From Alphaproteobacteria bacterium (GTDB lineage: Bacteria; Pseudomonadota; Alphaproteobacteria; UBA6615), in contig JAJFIX010000006.1 of NCBI GenBank assembly GCA_021774575.1, positions 1 through 64,000 on the forward strand: a DNA stretch of 64,000 bases. The letters are read 5' to 3'. Made by a program: the position numbers and the translations under genes. Within the stretch, counting starts at the first letter, position 1; each line of letters opens with the position of its first letter. The notes below the pieces were generated by a model. That model searched no databases. It had not been told where the DNA came from and worked only from the letters and a program-made list of their open reading frames with translations. Below, in pieces: positions 15,482 to 23,866 of the stretch.

Positions 15482-15497
15482 ATACCAGATTTAGGGG
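15482..15497. promoter_or_regulatory. NrdR box 2
   Basis: ATACCAGATTTAGGGG matches the NrdR consensus at about 10 of 16 positions, with the central C..A.AT.TAG pattern kept. By itself it is weak. The exact 31-base spacing from box 1 (three helical turns) is what supports it. No nrdR gene is in the window. Confidence 0.55.
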
Positions 15498-15628
15498 TCA
15501 TGTCATCGTGAACAGAACGGGAACATTGGAGAAAGATGGACGAAATGTCAAGCGCATCTGGTCAATTGGCTGATTCGATTAAAAGTCAACGCTAAATCAC
15601 AGTAAAAAAGAAAGAAAATTAGATCCAA

Positions 15629-16315
15629 ATGTGTGGTCGATATACCCTGACAACCCCGGCCGAGGCTGTCGGCACCCTATTTCAGCTCGAAAGCCGCCCC
15701 AACCTCGCCCCGCGCTTTAATATTGCTCCCATGCAAAATGTCTACGGCGTCCGAAATGCGCCGAACGGAACCCGGCAGGATACATTTTTTCGCTGGGGCC
15801 TCGTTCCGGCATGGGCAAAAGATCCGGCAATCGGCAATCGCATGATTAATGCCCGCGCCGAAACAGTGCGCGAGAAGCCTTCCTATCGCCGAGCCTTTAT
15901 CAAACGCCGATGCCTGATCGCCGCCGACGGGTTTTTTGAGTGGCAAAAGCCCAAACCGGGGCAAAAAGGCAAGCAGCCTTATTGGATCACGCTGGCCGAT
16001 AAATCGCCATTCGCCTTCGCCGGTCTATGGGAAGTTTGGCGCAGCCCCGAGGGTGAGAGCCCAGAGGGAGAGAATATCGAAAGCTGCACCATCATCACCT
16101 GCCCCGCCAATGAATTCGTCGCCCCCATCCACGCACGCATGCCAGTGATTTTGCCTGGGGATGCACATGCACAATGGCTTGAGGCAGATCCCAACCAGGC
16201 GGCTGAACTCCTAACCCCTTACCCCGCCGCCGCGATGACGGCCCGGGCCGTCTCGACACATGTCAACAGCCCCGGAAATGACGATCAAAATTGTATTGCT
16301 AATCTTTTGATTTAA
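15629..16315 (+). CDS. SOS response-associated peptidase (SRAP, YedK/HMCES family)
   Basis: 228 aa. The protein begins MCGRYTLTTPAEA: Cys2, exposed after Met removal, is the residue that forms a covalent link to abasic sites in single-stranded DNA. Other family residues are present: the asparagine in MINARAET, the glutamate in GFFEW and the histidine in HARMPVIL. The role is protecting abasic sites in ssDNA as a DNA-protein crosslink (cytoplasm). It is divergent from nrdA and shares an intergenic region of 238 bases containing the NrdR boxes. It is convergent with the M23 peptidase, with a 4-base overlap of the two 3' ends. Confidence 0.95.
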   Translation: MCGRYTLTTPAEAVGTLFQLESRPNLAPRFNIAPMQNVYGVRNAPNGTRQDTFFRWGLVPAWAKDPAIGNRMINARAETVREKPSYRRAFIKRRCLIAADGFFEWQKPKPGQKGKQPYWITLADKSPFAFAGLWEVWRSPEGESPEGENIESCTIITCPANEFVAPIHARMPVILPGDAHAQWLEADPNQAAELLTPYPAAAMTARAVSTHVNSPGNDDQNCIANLLI

Positions 16316-17136
16316 GGGGCGACCAATAGTTCTGGGTCCAGGCGCACCCCGAACCAGTTCACCCCCCAATGCAAATGCGGACCGGTCACCCGTCCCGTTG
16401 CGCCGACCGCGCCAATGATGTCACCTTGGGCGACCTCCTGGCCATCAACAACGAACACCTCGCTCATATGCAAATATGTCGAATTGACCCCATGTCCGTG
16501 GTCAATGATGAGTGTGTTGCCGGAAAAATAGAGATCGCCGCGCAAGATAACGATGCCGGTCGCTGGCGCCCGCACCGGCGTTCCTTCGGCGGCGGCGATA
16601 TCGACACCCGAATGGGGCGCCCGGGGCTGCCCATTGAAAATCCGTTGGCTACCAAAGACCCCGGTGATCGGACCGCGCACCGGCCATACAAAGCCATCGA
16701 CAAAATGGGATATATCGCGAAAGCCGGTGCGTGCCGCACTGACCATTTCCCGTTCCCTGGCGATCCGATTAAGCGTCTCCTCCGGTGGCTCGACAAAGCT
16801 CTGTGCAACCCCCTCAATGCGCTGAACATCAAATTCACGCTGGCGGACTTTGAGGTCAAAGAGTTCCACACCGCCGTCGGAAAAGTCGATCTTCAAAGAA
16901 ATTTGTGGCGGCGCATCACGCCGAAACCCAAAGGCAAAAAGCCCCTCTGACCCAACAGGAATGCGATTTTCGCCAAGCCTGACTTCGGCGCCCGGATCAG
17001 TTTGGCCAACAATCAGCCCTCCCTGAACCGGCTCTCCTTCGATAAAGGTTCTCTCTTCGGCAATCGCCGACGCAGAGGCAGCAGCAACAAGAATGGCTGC
17101 CGACAGAAAGGCACGGGCAAGACGCAACACGGGCAT
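16312..17136 (-). CDS. M23-family metalloendopeptidase, secreted
   Basis: 274 aa with a Sec signal peptide (residues about 1-26, LRLARAFLSAAILVAAASASAIA). An N-terminal beta domain follows (about 30-110), and the C-terminal LytM/M23 domain (about 165-270) carries HSGVDIAAAEGTPVRAP, the YLHMSE region and the zinc-binding HLHWG motif. It is predicted to cleave peptidoglycan crosslinks in the periplasm, and both zinc-ligand histidine regions are present. The longer open frame reaches back into tRNA-Val, so the start at 17136, immediately before the signal peptide, is preferred. It lies just downstream of the tRNA-Val terminator on the same strand. Confidence 0.93.
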   Translation of the reverse strand: MPVLRLARAFLSAAILVAAASASAIAEERTFIEGEPVQGGLIVGQTDPGAEVRLGENRIPVGSEGLFAFGFRRDAPPQISLKIDFSDGGVELFDLKVRQREFDVQRIEGVAQSFVEPPEETLNRIAREREMVSAARTGFRDISHFVDGFVWPVRGPITGVFGSQRIFNGQPRAPHSGVDIAAAEGTPVRAPATGIVILRGDLYFSGNTLIIDHGHGVNSTYLHMSEVFVVDGQEVAQGDIIGAVGATGRVTGPHLHWGVNWFGVRLDPELLVAP

Positions 17137-17149
17137 TCCCCAGTAGAGC

Positions 17150-17191
17150 CTCGAGAAAAACAAAACGCGGGCCCCCGATCCGGGGTCCCGC
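17150..17191 (-). terminator. Intrinsic terminator after tRNA-Val
   Basis: On the minus strand, a GC-rich stem GCGGGACCCCG / CGGGGGCCCGC (17167-17191, single mismatch) is followed by GTTTTGTTTTT. It lies 11 bases past the tRNA 3' end and just before the M23 start, so the peptidase must have its own promoter or depend on read-through. Confidence 0.75.
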
Positions 17192-17201
17192 GCCTGAATA
17201 A

Positions 17202-17276
17202 TGGTGGGCGCGGCAAGGATTGAACTTGCGACCCCCGCGGTGTGAACACGGTGCTCTCCCACTGAGCTACGCGCCC
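17202..17276 (-). tRNA. tRNA-Val (anticodon CAC)
   Basis: 75 nt including an encoded CCA. Acceptor stem GGGCGCG / CGCGCCC (7 bp), D-arm GTAGCTCAGTGGGAGAGC, anticodon stem CCGTG / CGCGG with loop TTCACAC giving anticodon CAC (reads GUG), and T-arm with GTTCAATCC. All arms pair. It is a complete, apparently functional gene. Confidence 0.95.
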
Positions 17277-17452
17277 GTCTTGCTTCATATAGACGGCTTG
17301 GCAGCGCGCCTCAAGATAATCATGGACTTGCCAAATTCTGGCCTCATTCCCGAGCCACCTTGGCAAAGGTTGGACAGACCGGCTTTGCGGTTTAAACTCG
17401 CTCTCTTTGACCGAGTTCCCGGCAACCTAGACAATAGTGTGGAGGCAAGCCT

Positions 17453-18358
17453 TTGCAGCGCTTCATATGGATTCTGGCCCTCATTGGGGGTGCATTATCG
17501 GCAATGATCCTGGGCCCGGCGGTTGCGCAGACGAACCAGCCGAGAATCGCCCCGCCGCCGGTCCAAACACCGGTACAGGCCCCGCGCCGTAATCAGCGCC
17601 GCGACCAGCGACAAGCGAATGGGCTGATCGGCGAATATTGGCTGACCTATGCCGTGTCAATTGCCGGGCTACCGGTGGCCGAGGCGTTCATTGTTATGGA
17701 TCTTAAGCGTGACGAATATAATGGCTTGCTCGACATCAAAACATCGGGCTTGGCTAGCCTGCTGACCAATTGGAATTTTCGGTCTGAAACGGCTGGGCGG
17801 CGCGACGGCGCCATTTTTCTACCCAACGAGCATATCACCCGATCAGAGCGGCGCGACAGGGTGCGCCAGGTGGAGATATTTTATAGCGATCAAGGACCGA
17901 GCCAAGTTGTCGCCAATCCACCATTGAGCCTTGACGCGGACCGCTCGCCGCTCACCGACGATATGAGAGTGGGGACACTCGACTTGCTCACCGCAATCTT
18001 GGTCATGGTGCAGGGCGCCGATACGGGTGCACCTTGTGGTGCTCCGCTGCCGGTCCATGACGGCCGCCATCGCTTTGACATTGTCAGCGCGCCAATCGGA
18101 AATGGCAGAATTTCGGGAAACGCCTATCGTGGTCCGGCTCAGGGGTGCGAAATTCGCGTCGACGCGATCGGCGGGTTCAAACAAAACAATGACGATTTCA
18201 GCTTCGACAAAGTCTATGAAATTTGGTTCGCCGACCCATTAAATAACGGCATGCAGATCATCGCATCAATGGAATCCGATTTATCCTTCGGCCGGGCCCG
18301 CGTCTCCCTTACCGGCGTAAAGGATTTTCAGGGTCGGTCCCTTCTTCAGGGGCGTTAG
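17453..18358 (+). CDS. DUF3108 domain-containing exported protein
   Basis: 301 aa. An N-terminal signal peptide (residues about 1-25, ending near AVAQ), a Pro/Arg-rich linker (30-60), then a DUF3108 domain (about 65-290) recognisable by the EYWLTYAVSIAGLPVAEA start and the ...LDLLTAILVMVQ segment. The domain is a beta-barrel-like fold of unknown function, widespread in Proteobacteria and thought to act in the envelope. The start is TTG at 17453, supported by GGAGG at 17441-17445 with 7-base spacing. There is no ATG before the signal peptide. The last 78 bases overlap the gph gene on the other strand. Confidence 0.88.
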   Translation: MQRFIWILALIGGALSAMILGPAVAQTNQPRIAPPPVQTPVQAPRRNQRRDQRQANGLIGEYWLTYAVSIAGLPVAEAFIVMDLKRDEYNGLLDIKTSGLASLLTNWNFRSETAGRRDGAIFLPNEHITRSERRDRVRQVEIFYSDQGPSQVVANPPLSLDADRSPLTDDMRVGTLDLLTAILVMVQGADTGAPCGAPLPVHDGRHRFDIVSAPIGNGRISGNAYRGPAQGCEIRVDAIGGFKQNNDDFSFDKVYEIWFADPLNNGMQIIASMESDLSFGRARVSLTGVKDFQGRSLLQGR

Positions 18359-19045
18359 GCCGAGGCTTTCGCTAGACCGGGACTCGGCTATTCCAGCCAG
18401 GGCATCCGGCAAATCTGCAAACCGATCAACTGTTGCCGCAACCTCGCCCCCAATAATACCGTAGCCATAGGTTACAAAAATGGCTTCACAGCCGGCACCT
18501 TGTGCCGCCAAGACATCATTTGCACTATCGCCGATCATAATTGTTTCGCCTGCCGTCACCCCAAGTCTGTCCAGGCAATATTGGACATGTCTGGGATCTG
18601 GTTTTTTTTCGATGACTATGTCGGGTCCGACCACCAGCTCGAAATATGCCGCTAAGCCGAGTCTTTGCAGGATGACGTTTGACGGTTCGGTAAGCTTGTT
18701 TGTGCACACCGCCATCCGCAGACCCGCCTTGCTAAATAGTGCCAAGGTCGCCGCAACATCCCGATAGGGCTGGGTTCGCTCGGCAATACCGGCGACATAA
18801 ATCGTCTCCAACCGATCCAGCAAATCGCTCGCTTGGTTGTTTGCCCCAGCTGCAATCAGTGAGCGTTCGAGAGTCACTCCGAGTCCATCGCCGACAAAAT
18901 CCCTGATCATCGCTTCGGTCAACGGGGCTCGGTCAATTTCCACTAACACTTTGTTCACCGCGGCTGCAATGTCGGGAGCGCTGTCGACAAGGGTGCCATC
19001 GAGATCAAAAAGGAGCGTGGTGAAGGGGTTAAATTCTGCTGTCAT
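18281..19045 (-). CDS. gph: HAD-family phosphoglycolate phosphatase
   Basis: Hydrolyses 2-phosphoglycolate from DNA repair or oxygenation (cytoplasm). HAD motif I is FDLDGTLVDSAPD (residues about 13-25), motif II is the AVCTNK segment, lysine/motif III is in KPDPRHV, and motif IV is MIGDSANDVLAA. The cap has the helix pattern of Gph. 254 aa from ATG 19045 (GGAAG upstream), where the longer frame has no family sequence. The C-terminal ~30 residues (after DALAGIAES) run past the normal end of the fold and are encoded antisense to the DUF3108 gene. Confidence 0.9.
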   Translation of the reverse strand: MTAEFNPFTTLLFDLDGTLVDSAPDIAAAVNKVLVEIDRAPLTEAMIRDFVGDGLGVTLERSLIAAGANNQASDLLDRLETIYVAGIAERTQPYRDVAATLALFSKAGLRMAVCTNKLTEPSNVILQRLGLAAYFELVVGPDIVIEKKPDPRHVQYCLDRLGVTAGETIMIGDSANDVLAAQGAGCEAIFVTYGYGIIGGEVAATVDRFADLPDALAGIAESRSSESLGLTPLKKGPTLKILYAGKGDAGPAEG

Positions 19046-19202
19046 GGGCTTCCATATTGATGCCTCGGACCTGTGAAAAAAACCGAAAAAATTCGTGACT
19101 TGGGTACGCCGCGCAAAAAAGTTATAAAAATCAGACTTCTTGAGGCATGTATCGTGGGCTTGTGGCTGCCTGGCGACGCCTGCAAGTAATGAAAAGAAAC
19201 AA

Positions 19203-20552
19203 ATGAGCAATAATACGGCCGTCATCGTTCTGGCTGCAGGACTTGGTACGCGCATGAAATCGGCGCGGCCTAAGGTTATGCACACCCTGGGCGGACGGCC
19301 TTTGATTAATCATGTGATGTCGATCATCGACGATTTTAACCCGGTCCGGACCGTTGTCGTTGTCGGGGCGGAGATGCCCGACGTTGCCAAGGCGATTGCC
19401 CCCGTTCAAACGGCTGTTCAAATGGATCGGCTCGGCACGGGCAACGCCGCTATGGCCGCCCGAAAAGAGATTGAAGGTGATAACGGCGATAGGTTTGACG
19501 GTTTGGTGCTCATCGTTTTTGGCGATACGCCCCTGTTAAGCGCCGCGACCCTGGAGCGAATGCAAAATTCGAGTGATGGCGGCGCCAGCCTCGTGGTTCT
19601 AGGTTTCCGGACGCCCCAACCCGATGCCTATGGCCGCCTGGTCGTGGACGCAGATGGGGGTCTCGACCGAATTGTTGAAGCCAAGGACGCGACCCCACAG
19701 GAACTGGCCATTGATCTCTGTAATTCCGGAGTGATGGCGGTACCGGGAAAGCATCTCTTTGCCCTGCTCGACAAAATCGGCAATGACAATGCCAAGGGCG
19801 AATATTACCTCACCGATATTGTCGCCCTGGCACGTGAAGCGGGGCTGAAATGCGAAATTGTCGAGGGCGATGAAAGCGAGCTGCTCGGCATCAACACCCG
19901 CGCCGATCTGGCACAAGCCGAAGCAATCATCCAGGATCGGTGGCGTGAAAAAGCGCTGCTTGATGGCGTCACCTTGATCGACCCTGAAACGGTTTGGTTC
20001 AGCTTCGACACTAAAATCGGGTCCGACACGGTGATCGAACCAAATGTGTTTTTCGGCCCCGGTGTGACCATCGGCGACGGCGTGCGGATTAAATCCTTTT
20101 CCCATATTGAAGGGGCGGAAATCGGCGACAGTGCGGAAATCGGCCCGTTTGCCCGGCTGCGGCCCGGCACCGTTCTCGGTCAAAAATCCCGCATCGGAAA
20201 TTTTGTCGAGACCAAGAACGCCACCCTCGGCGACGGCGCAAAGGCCGGACATCTCAGTTATCTCGGCGACGCGACGATTGGTGAGCAGACAAATATCGGC
20301 GCCGGCACCATTACCTGCAATTACGACGGCGTTGCCAAACACATGACGGTCATTGGATCCGATGTCTTTATCGGGTCGAGCACCATATTGGTTGCGCCGG
20401 TGAGCGTCGGTGACGGCGCCTTTGTCGCGGCGGCCAGCGCCATCACGCAAAATGTCGACCCCGGCAGCCTCGCCATCGGTCGGGCTCGACAAGTGACCAA
20501 GCCGGAGCGTGGCCATCAGCTAAAAGAAAAATTGCGCCAGAACAAGGCGTGA
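19203..20552 (+). CDS. glmU: Bifunctional UDP-GlcNAc pyrophosphorylase / GlcN-1-P acetyltransferase
   Basis: Makes UDP-N-acetylglucosamine for peptidoglycan and LPS. N-terminal uridylyltransferase domain with LAAGLGTRMKSARPKVMH (residues about 9-26) and the GDTPLL site; C-terminal left-handed beta-helix of hexapeptide repeats (about 250-440), including the GHLSYLGDATIG and NIGAGTITCNYDG acetyl-CoA/sugar sites. 449 aa, standard length. The start at 19203 (MSNNTAVIVLAAG) replaces a longer frame with no homology. glmS follows 27 bases later, so the two UDP-GlcNAc steps form an operon. Confidence 0.97.
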   Translation: MSNNTAVIVLAAGLGTRMKSARPKVMHTLGGRPLINHVMSIIDDFNPVRTVVVVGAEMPDVAKAIAPVQTAVQMDRLGTGNAAMAARKEIEGDNGDRFDGLVLIVFGDTPLLSAATLERMQNSSDGGASLVVLGFRTPQPDAYGRLVVDADGGLDRIVEAKDATPQELAIDLCNSGVMAVPGKHLFALLDKIGNDNAKGEYYLTDIVALAREAGLKCEIVEGDESELLGINTRADLAQAEAIIQDRWREKALLDGVTLIDPETVWFSFDTKIGSDTVIEPNVFFGPGVTIGDGVRIKSFSHIEGAEIGDSAEIGPFARLRPGTVLGQKSRIGNFVETKNATLGDGAKAGHLSYLGDATIGEQTNIGAGTITCNYDGVAKHMTVIGSDVFIGSSTILVAPVSVGDGAFVAAASAITQNVDPGSLAIGRARQVTKPERGHQLKEKLRQNKA

Positions 20553-20579
20553 TCACAGAGAAAATAATATGGAAATAAT

Positions 20580-22403
20580 ATGTGCGGAATAATCGGCATT
20601 TTGGGCCAGGGACAGGTCGCAAATTCACTGTTAGAGGGCCTGCAGCGCCTCGAATATCGGGGTTATGACAGTGCCGGTCTGGCCACTTTGGTCAACGGCC
20701 ATATCCTGCGTCGTCGGGCGGAGGGCAAACTTGTCAACCTTGCCGAGCGGCTCACCGCCGACCCGCTGGACGGCGATATTGGAATTGGCCATACGCGTTG
20801 GGCAACCCACGGCATCCCCAATGAAATCAACGCCCACCCCCATGCAACCGACCGGGTGGCGCTAGTCCATAACGGCATCATTGAAAATTATCAGATGCTG
20901 CGCGACGAGTTGGTATCTCGCGGCCATTTTTTCCAGTCCGACACGGATACCGAAGTGGTCGCGGTGCTGGTTACCGATTATCTGCGCCAGGGCTTGACCC
21001 CAAAAGAAGCGGTTGGCAAGAGTCTGGCCAAAATAGAAGGCGCGTTCGCCCTGGCCATTGTATTTGCCGGCGAGCACAACCTGATGATCGGCGCCCGGCG
21101 CGGCAGCCCACTGGCGGTCGGCTATGGGGACGGCGAAATGTATCTCGGTTCCGACGCCATGGCGTTGGCATCACTGACTCGGCAAATTTGCTATCTCGAA
21201 GAGGGCGATTGGGTCATCGTCACGCGCGATGGCGCGACGATTTACGATAATGCTGGCGAGCTAGTGAACCGGGAAGTCCGCGAGACGAAGACCTCTGGCG
21301 CGCTGATCGGCAAGGGCAATTACCGCCATTTCATGGAAAAGGAAATCTTTGAGCAACCCGCCGTGGTTGGCGACACCCTGCACTCATTGATTAATCCGGC
21401 AACCAAGTCGATCCATCTGCCCGACCTGCCATTTGATTTGGCAACCGTGCCACGGATCACGGTGATTGCGTGCGGCACCGCATCCTATGCCGGGCATGTG
21501 GCAAAATATTGGCTGGAGCAGTTGGCGCGAATACCGGTCGAACTCGATATCGCCTCGGAATTTCGCTATCGCGAAGCGCCCCTTCCGGCTGGCGGCGTCG
21601 CCCTGTTTGTCAGCCAGTCGGGTGAAACCGCCGATACCCTGGCGGCTCTGCGCTATTGCCGGGAACAGGGTCAACATATCGTCTCGGTGGTCAATGTGGT
21701 CGAATCAAGTATCGCCCGCGCTTCCGATGTCGTCCTGCATACCCATGCCGGGCCCGAGATCGGTGTCGCATCGACCAAGGCATTTACCACCCAACTCACG
21801 GTCCTTGCTTGCTTTGCCGTTGCCGCAGCGCGAGCCCGGGGCACAATCGATGGGCCCCGCGAGGCCGAGCTGGCCTACGCCCTTACCGAAGTGCCGTCCC
21901 GCATGACCGAAATTCTGACCCATGACGAAGCCCTGCGCGGCATCGCGCGAACCGTCGCCGAAGCGCGCGACGTGCTTTACCTGGGCCGGGGTGTTTCCTA
22001 TCCGATGGCCCTGGAAGGCGCCCTAAAATTGAAGGAAATTTCATATATCCATGCCGAGGGCTATGCCGCCGGCGAAATGAAGCATGGACCGATTGCCCTG
22101 ATCGACGACGACGTGCCGGTGATCGTGCTCGCCCCAACCGATGACCTATTTGAAAAGACCGTCTCAAACGTCCAAGAAGTGATTGCCCGTGGCGGCAAGG
22201 TTATTTTCTTCTCAGATCAGCCCGGCGTCGATCGCCTGGCCGACGCGGCCTATGCCAGCCTAGCTCTCCCGACCGTTGATCCCTTCGTCACGCCGCTCCT
22301 CTACGCCGTCCCCATCCAACTCCTCGCCTACCACACCGCCGTCCTCAAAGGCACCGACGTCGATCAACCAAGGAATTTGGCCAAGAGCGTGACGGTGGAG
22401 TAG
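20580..22403 (+). CDS. glmS: Glutamine--fructose-6-phosphate aminotransferase (isomerizing)
   Basis: First enzyme of the hexosamine pathway: fructose-6-phosphate + glutamine to glucosamine-6-phosphate. 607 aa. Class II glutamine amidotransferase domain starting MCGIIGI (nucleophile Cys2), with HTRWATHG and the HNGIIENY segment. Two SIS sugar-isomerase domains follow (about 285-420 and 455-595), with GTASYAGHV, SQSGETADTLAAL and SYIHAEGYAAGEMKHGP. The C-terminus LAKSVTVE is the invariant end of the family. It is co-transcribed with glmU. No glmS ribozyme is expected or seen, since the gap is 27 bases. Confidence 0.98.
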   Translation: MCGIIGILGQGQVANSLLEGLQRLEYRGYDSAGLATLVNGHILRRRAEGKLVNLAERLTADPLDGDIGIGHTRWATHGIPNEINAHPHATDRVALVHNGIIENYQMLRDELVSRGHFFQSDTDTEVVAVLVTDYLRQGLTPKEAVGKSLAKIEGAFALAIVFAGEHNLMIGARRGSPLAVGYGDGEMYLGSDAMALASLTRQICYLEEGDWVIVTRDGATIYDNAGELVNREVRETKTSGALIGKGNYRHFMEKEIFEQPAVVGDTLHSLINPATKSIHLPDLPFDLATVPRITVIACGTASYAGHVAKYWLEQLARIPVELDIASEFRYREAPLPAGGVALFVSQSGETADTLAALRYCREQGQHIVSVVNVVESSIARASDVVLHTHAGPEIGVASTKAFTTQLTVLACFAVAAARARGTIDGPREAELAYALTEVPSRMTEILTHDEALRGIARTVAEARDVLYLGRGVSYPMALEGALKLKEISYIHAEGYAAGEMKHGPIALIDDDVPVIVLAPTDDLFEKTVSNVQEVIARGGKVIFFSDQPGVDRLADAAYASLALPTVDPFVTPLLYAVPIQLLAYHTAVLKGTDVDQPRNLAKSVTVE

Positions 22404-22530
22404 ACGCTTTGGATTGGAAAATACATTTTTTGACCCTTTCACATGACCATCAAGCCCCTATTCAGGGAATTTACTTGCAAGAAATTCTAGTTTTAGTTTA
22501 GGGTAGCGACCGAACAAGGGGCGTGCTCGA

Positions 22531-23007
22531 GTGCGCCCGAAGCGTCATTTACGTACTTACCAGAGGATTGAAATTCTGGAATTCCGAGAATCTATTTCAG
22601 CCGGTTTTAGGGATTTTTTCAATTTTCGTGATCGATCCTGTCGGTCGGAGTTTTGGTACTGGTTCTTATTCACTCTTATCGGATATATCGGCTTAGGTAT
22701 CTTGTCCATTGTTGCCGGACTTGTTGGCGTCGCGATGTTCGGGCTTTTCGTTTTTATAACAATCATTCCAGGAATTGCCGTAACAGTGCGGCGATTACAC
22801 GATATCGGCAAATCCGGTTGGTGGTACCTATTCCTCTATTCTCCGGACGTAATATCTGCCCTTATAAACAAAAACGTAAATTTATCGGCGACATTGGATG
22901 TAATTTTATCGGTTTTTATATTGGCTATATTTGTTCTTTTCATTGTTTGGATGACCAGAGCGGGCGAACCAACTCAGAACAAATGGGGCAACAACCCGCT
23001 TGGTTAA
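22531..23007 (+). CDS. DUF805 membrane protein (copy 1)
   Basis: 158 aa by the GTG at 22531. The DUF805 family pattern is clear from about residue 24 (ISAGFRDFFNFRDRSCRSEFWYW), with RRLHDIGKSGWW in the middle and the closing NKWGNNPLG. Three to four transmembrane helices. DUF805 proteins are inner-membrane proteins of unknown function. The start is uncertain: family members usually begin only about 8 residues before the GF..YF block, and no ATG is available there, so the first 20 residues may be untranslated. Codon use is AT-richer than the neighbours. Copy 2 follows after 204 bases. Confidence 0.75.
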   Translation: MRPKRHLRTYQRIEILEFRESISAGFRDFFNFRDRSCRSEFWYWFLFTLIGYIGLGILSIVAGLVGVAMFGLFVFITIIPGIAVTVRRLHDIGKSGWWYLFLYSPDVISALINKNVNLSATLDVILSVFILAIFVLFIVWMTRAGEPTQNKWGNNPLG

Positions 23008-23211
23008 ACCAGCGATTAAGACGATTAATTCCAGCGTCTTTCCGATCATGTTTCTTTTGAAGGTTGCGCTACTTCATATAGAGCTCTAGCGACTCGCATT
23101 AATTTATCTGTAGGATTCCTCGGATATTGTACCAGTTGTGGCGACGGGCTCGTTCTGTCGGTCATTTTGTTGTGCGAATCTTGTTTCGCCATTCACCAAG
23201 GGAGCCGGACC

Positions 23212-23583
23212 ATGGGTTTTATGGAAGCCTTTTTTGCGGGACTACAAAAATACGCAGACTTCGGAACACGCTCTAGTCGATCGGAATATTGGTTTTGGGT
23301 CTTGGCATATGCCGTCGGCTATGTCGCGCTGAGTATATTATCCGGCATTCTCGGGTGGATTGGCCTCGGATTTGTCGGCATGATTCTTTTTGGGGTTTAT
23401 GCGCTGGGCATGATCGTGCCGTCGCTCGCGGTCACTGTGCGCCGACTGCATGATGTCGGACGATCTGGCTGGTTTGTCCTTCTCGTCTTCATTCCGCTAA
23501 TTGGCGCGATTGTTCTGTTGATCTGGGAAGTCAGTCCCGGTCAGCCAGAAGAAAATCAATGGGGCGCTAACCCTCTCGGCTGA
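23212..23583 (+). CDS. DUF805 membrane protein (copy 2)
   Basis: 123 aa, full family length: MGFMEAFFAGLQKYADFGTRSSRSEYW start, three predicted membrane helices, RRLHDVGRSGWF between helices 2 and 3, and the ENQWGANPLG ending. The ATG at 23212 has GGGAG eight bases upstream and matches the usual family start, so the longer frame from 23167 is rejected. It is related to copy 1 (same blocks, clearly diverged), so this is an old tandem duplication. The end of the gene with its stop is itself repeated (see 23572-23609). Confidence 0.88.
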   Translation: MGFMEAFFAGLQKYADFGTRSSRSEYWFWVLAYAVGYVALSILSGILGWIGLGFVGMILFGVYALGMIVPSLAVTVRRLHDVGRSGWFVLLVFIPLIGAIVLLIWEVSPGQPEENQWGANPLG

Positions 23584-23609
23584 AACCGGGCCTCTCGGCT
23601 AAACCCGGG
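23572..23609. repeat. 19-bp imperfect tandem duplication across the DUF805 stop codon
   Basis: CCTCTCGGCTGAAACCGGG (23572-23590) is followed directly by CCTCTCGGCTAAACCCGGG (23591-23609), 17 of 19 identical. The first copy contains the gene's TGA stop and the second carries TAA in the equivalent place, so it gives no extra coding sequence. Confidence 0.75.
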
Positions 23610-23615
23610 TCCTGG

Positions 23616-23652
23616 CTGACAACAAAAAAGCGGTGGCTGAAAGGCCACCGCT
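23616..23652 (-). terminator. Intrinsic terminator of the DUF465 gene
   Basis: Minus-strand reading: a perfect 9-bp stem AGCGGTGGC / GCCACCGCT (23629-23637 with 23644-23652, 6-base loop) followed by CTTTTTTGTT-type T-run. It lies 49 bases past the stop of the short minus-strand gene at 23702-23866, and also separates it from the convergent DUF805 gene. Confidence 0.85.
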
Positions 23653-23701
23653 CAAATATTGGACTTACATAAGACTTGCCCGAAAGGGTCGTTTGCCAGA
23701 A

Positions 23702-23866
23702 TTAGCCCTCTAAACCTGCGATCAAGTCTTTAATTTTAAGTTTCTCCCGCTTCATTTCCGTCATTGCACCCTCATCTGGATGAGGGCGATGGTCTTCGAC
23801 AGATAATAGGCCTTCAAGCTCCGCGTGACGTGTCTTCAACTCCGTAATCGAATGCAGTTGCACCAC
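23702..23866 (-). CDS. Short DUF465 (YdcH-type) protein
   Basis: 54 aa. From GTG at 23864-23866 it reads VVQLHSITELKTRHAELEGLL, then an EDHRPHPDEGAMTEMKREKLKIKDLIAGL tail. The spacing of RPHPDE and LK..KL.LKD.I is the signature of DUF465, small alpha-helical hairpin proteins common in alphaproteobacteria. A run AAGGGGG lies about 8 bases upstream and serves as ribosome binding site. A second GTG at 23863 would give 53 aa. Function is unknown. The gene stands alone, has its own terminator, and lies between the convergent DUF805 gene and the divergent aminotransferase gene. Confidence 0.85.
   Translation of the reverse strand: MVQLHSITELKTRHAELEGLLSVEDHRPHPDEGAMTEMKREKLKIKDLIAGLEG

Noticed and set aside
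17137-17262. N-terminal extension of the M23 peptidase into tRNA-Val
   Set aside because: The extension overlaps the tRNA gene and its terminator, and the signal peptide begins right after the downstream ATG at 17136.
19599-20516. 305-codon minus-strand frame inside glmU
   Set aside because: Antisense to the well-conserved GlmU repeats. Its apparent repetitiveness comes from the hexapeptide repeats on the other strand.
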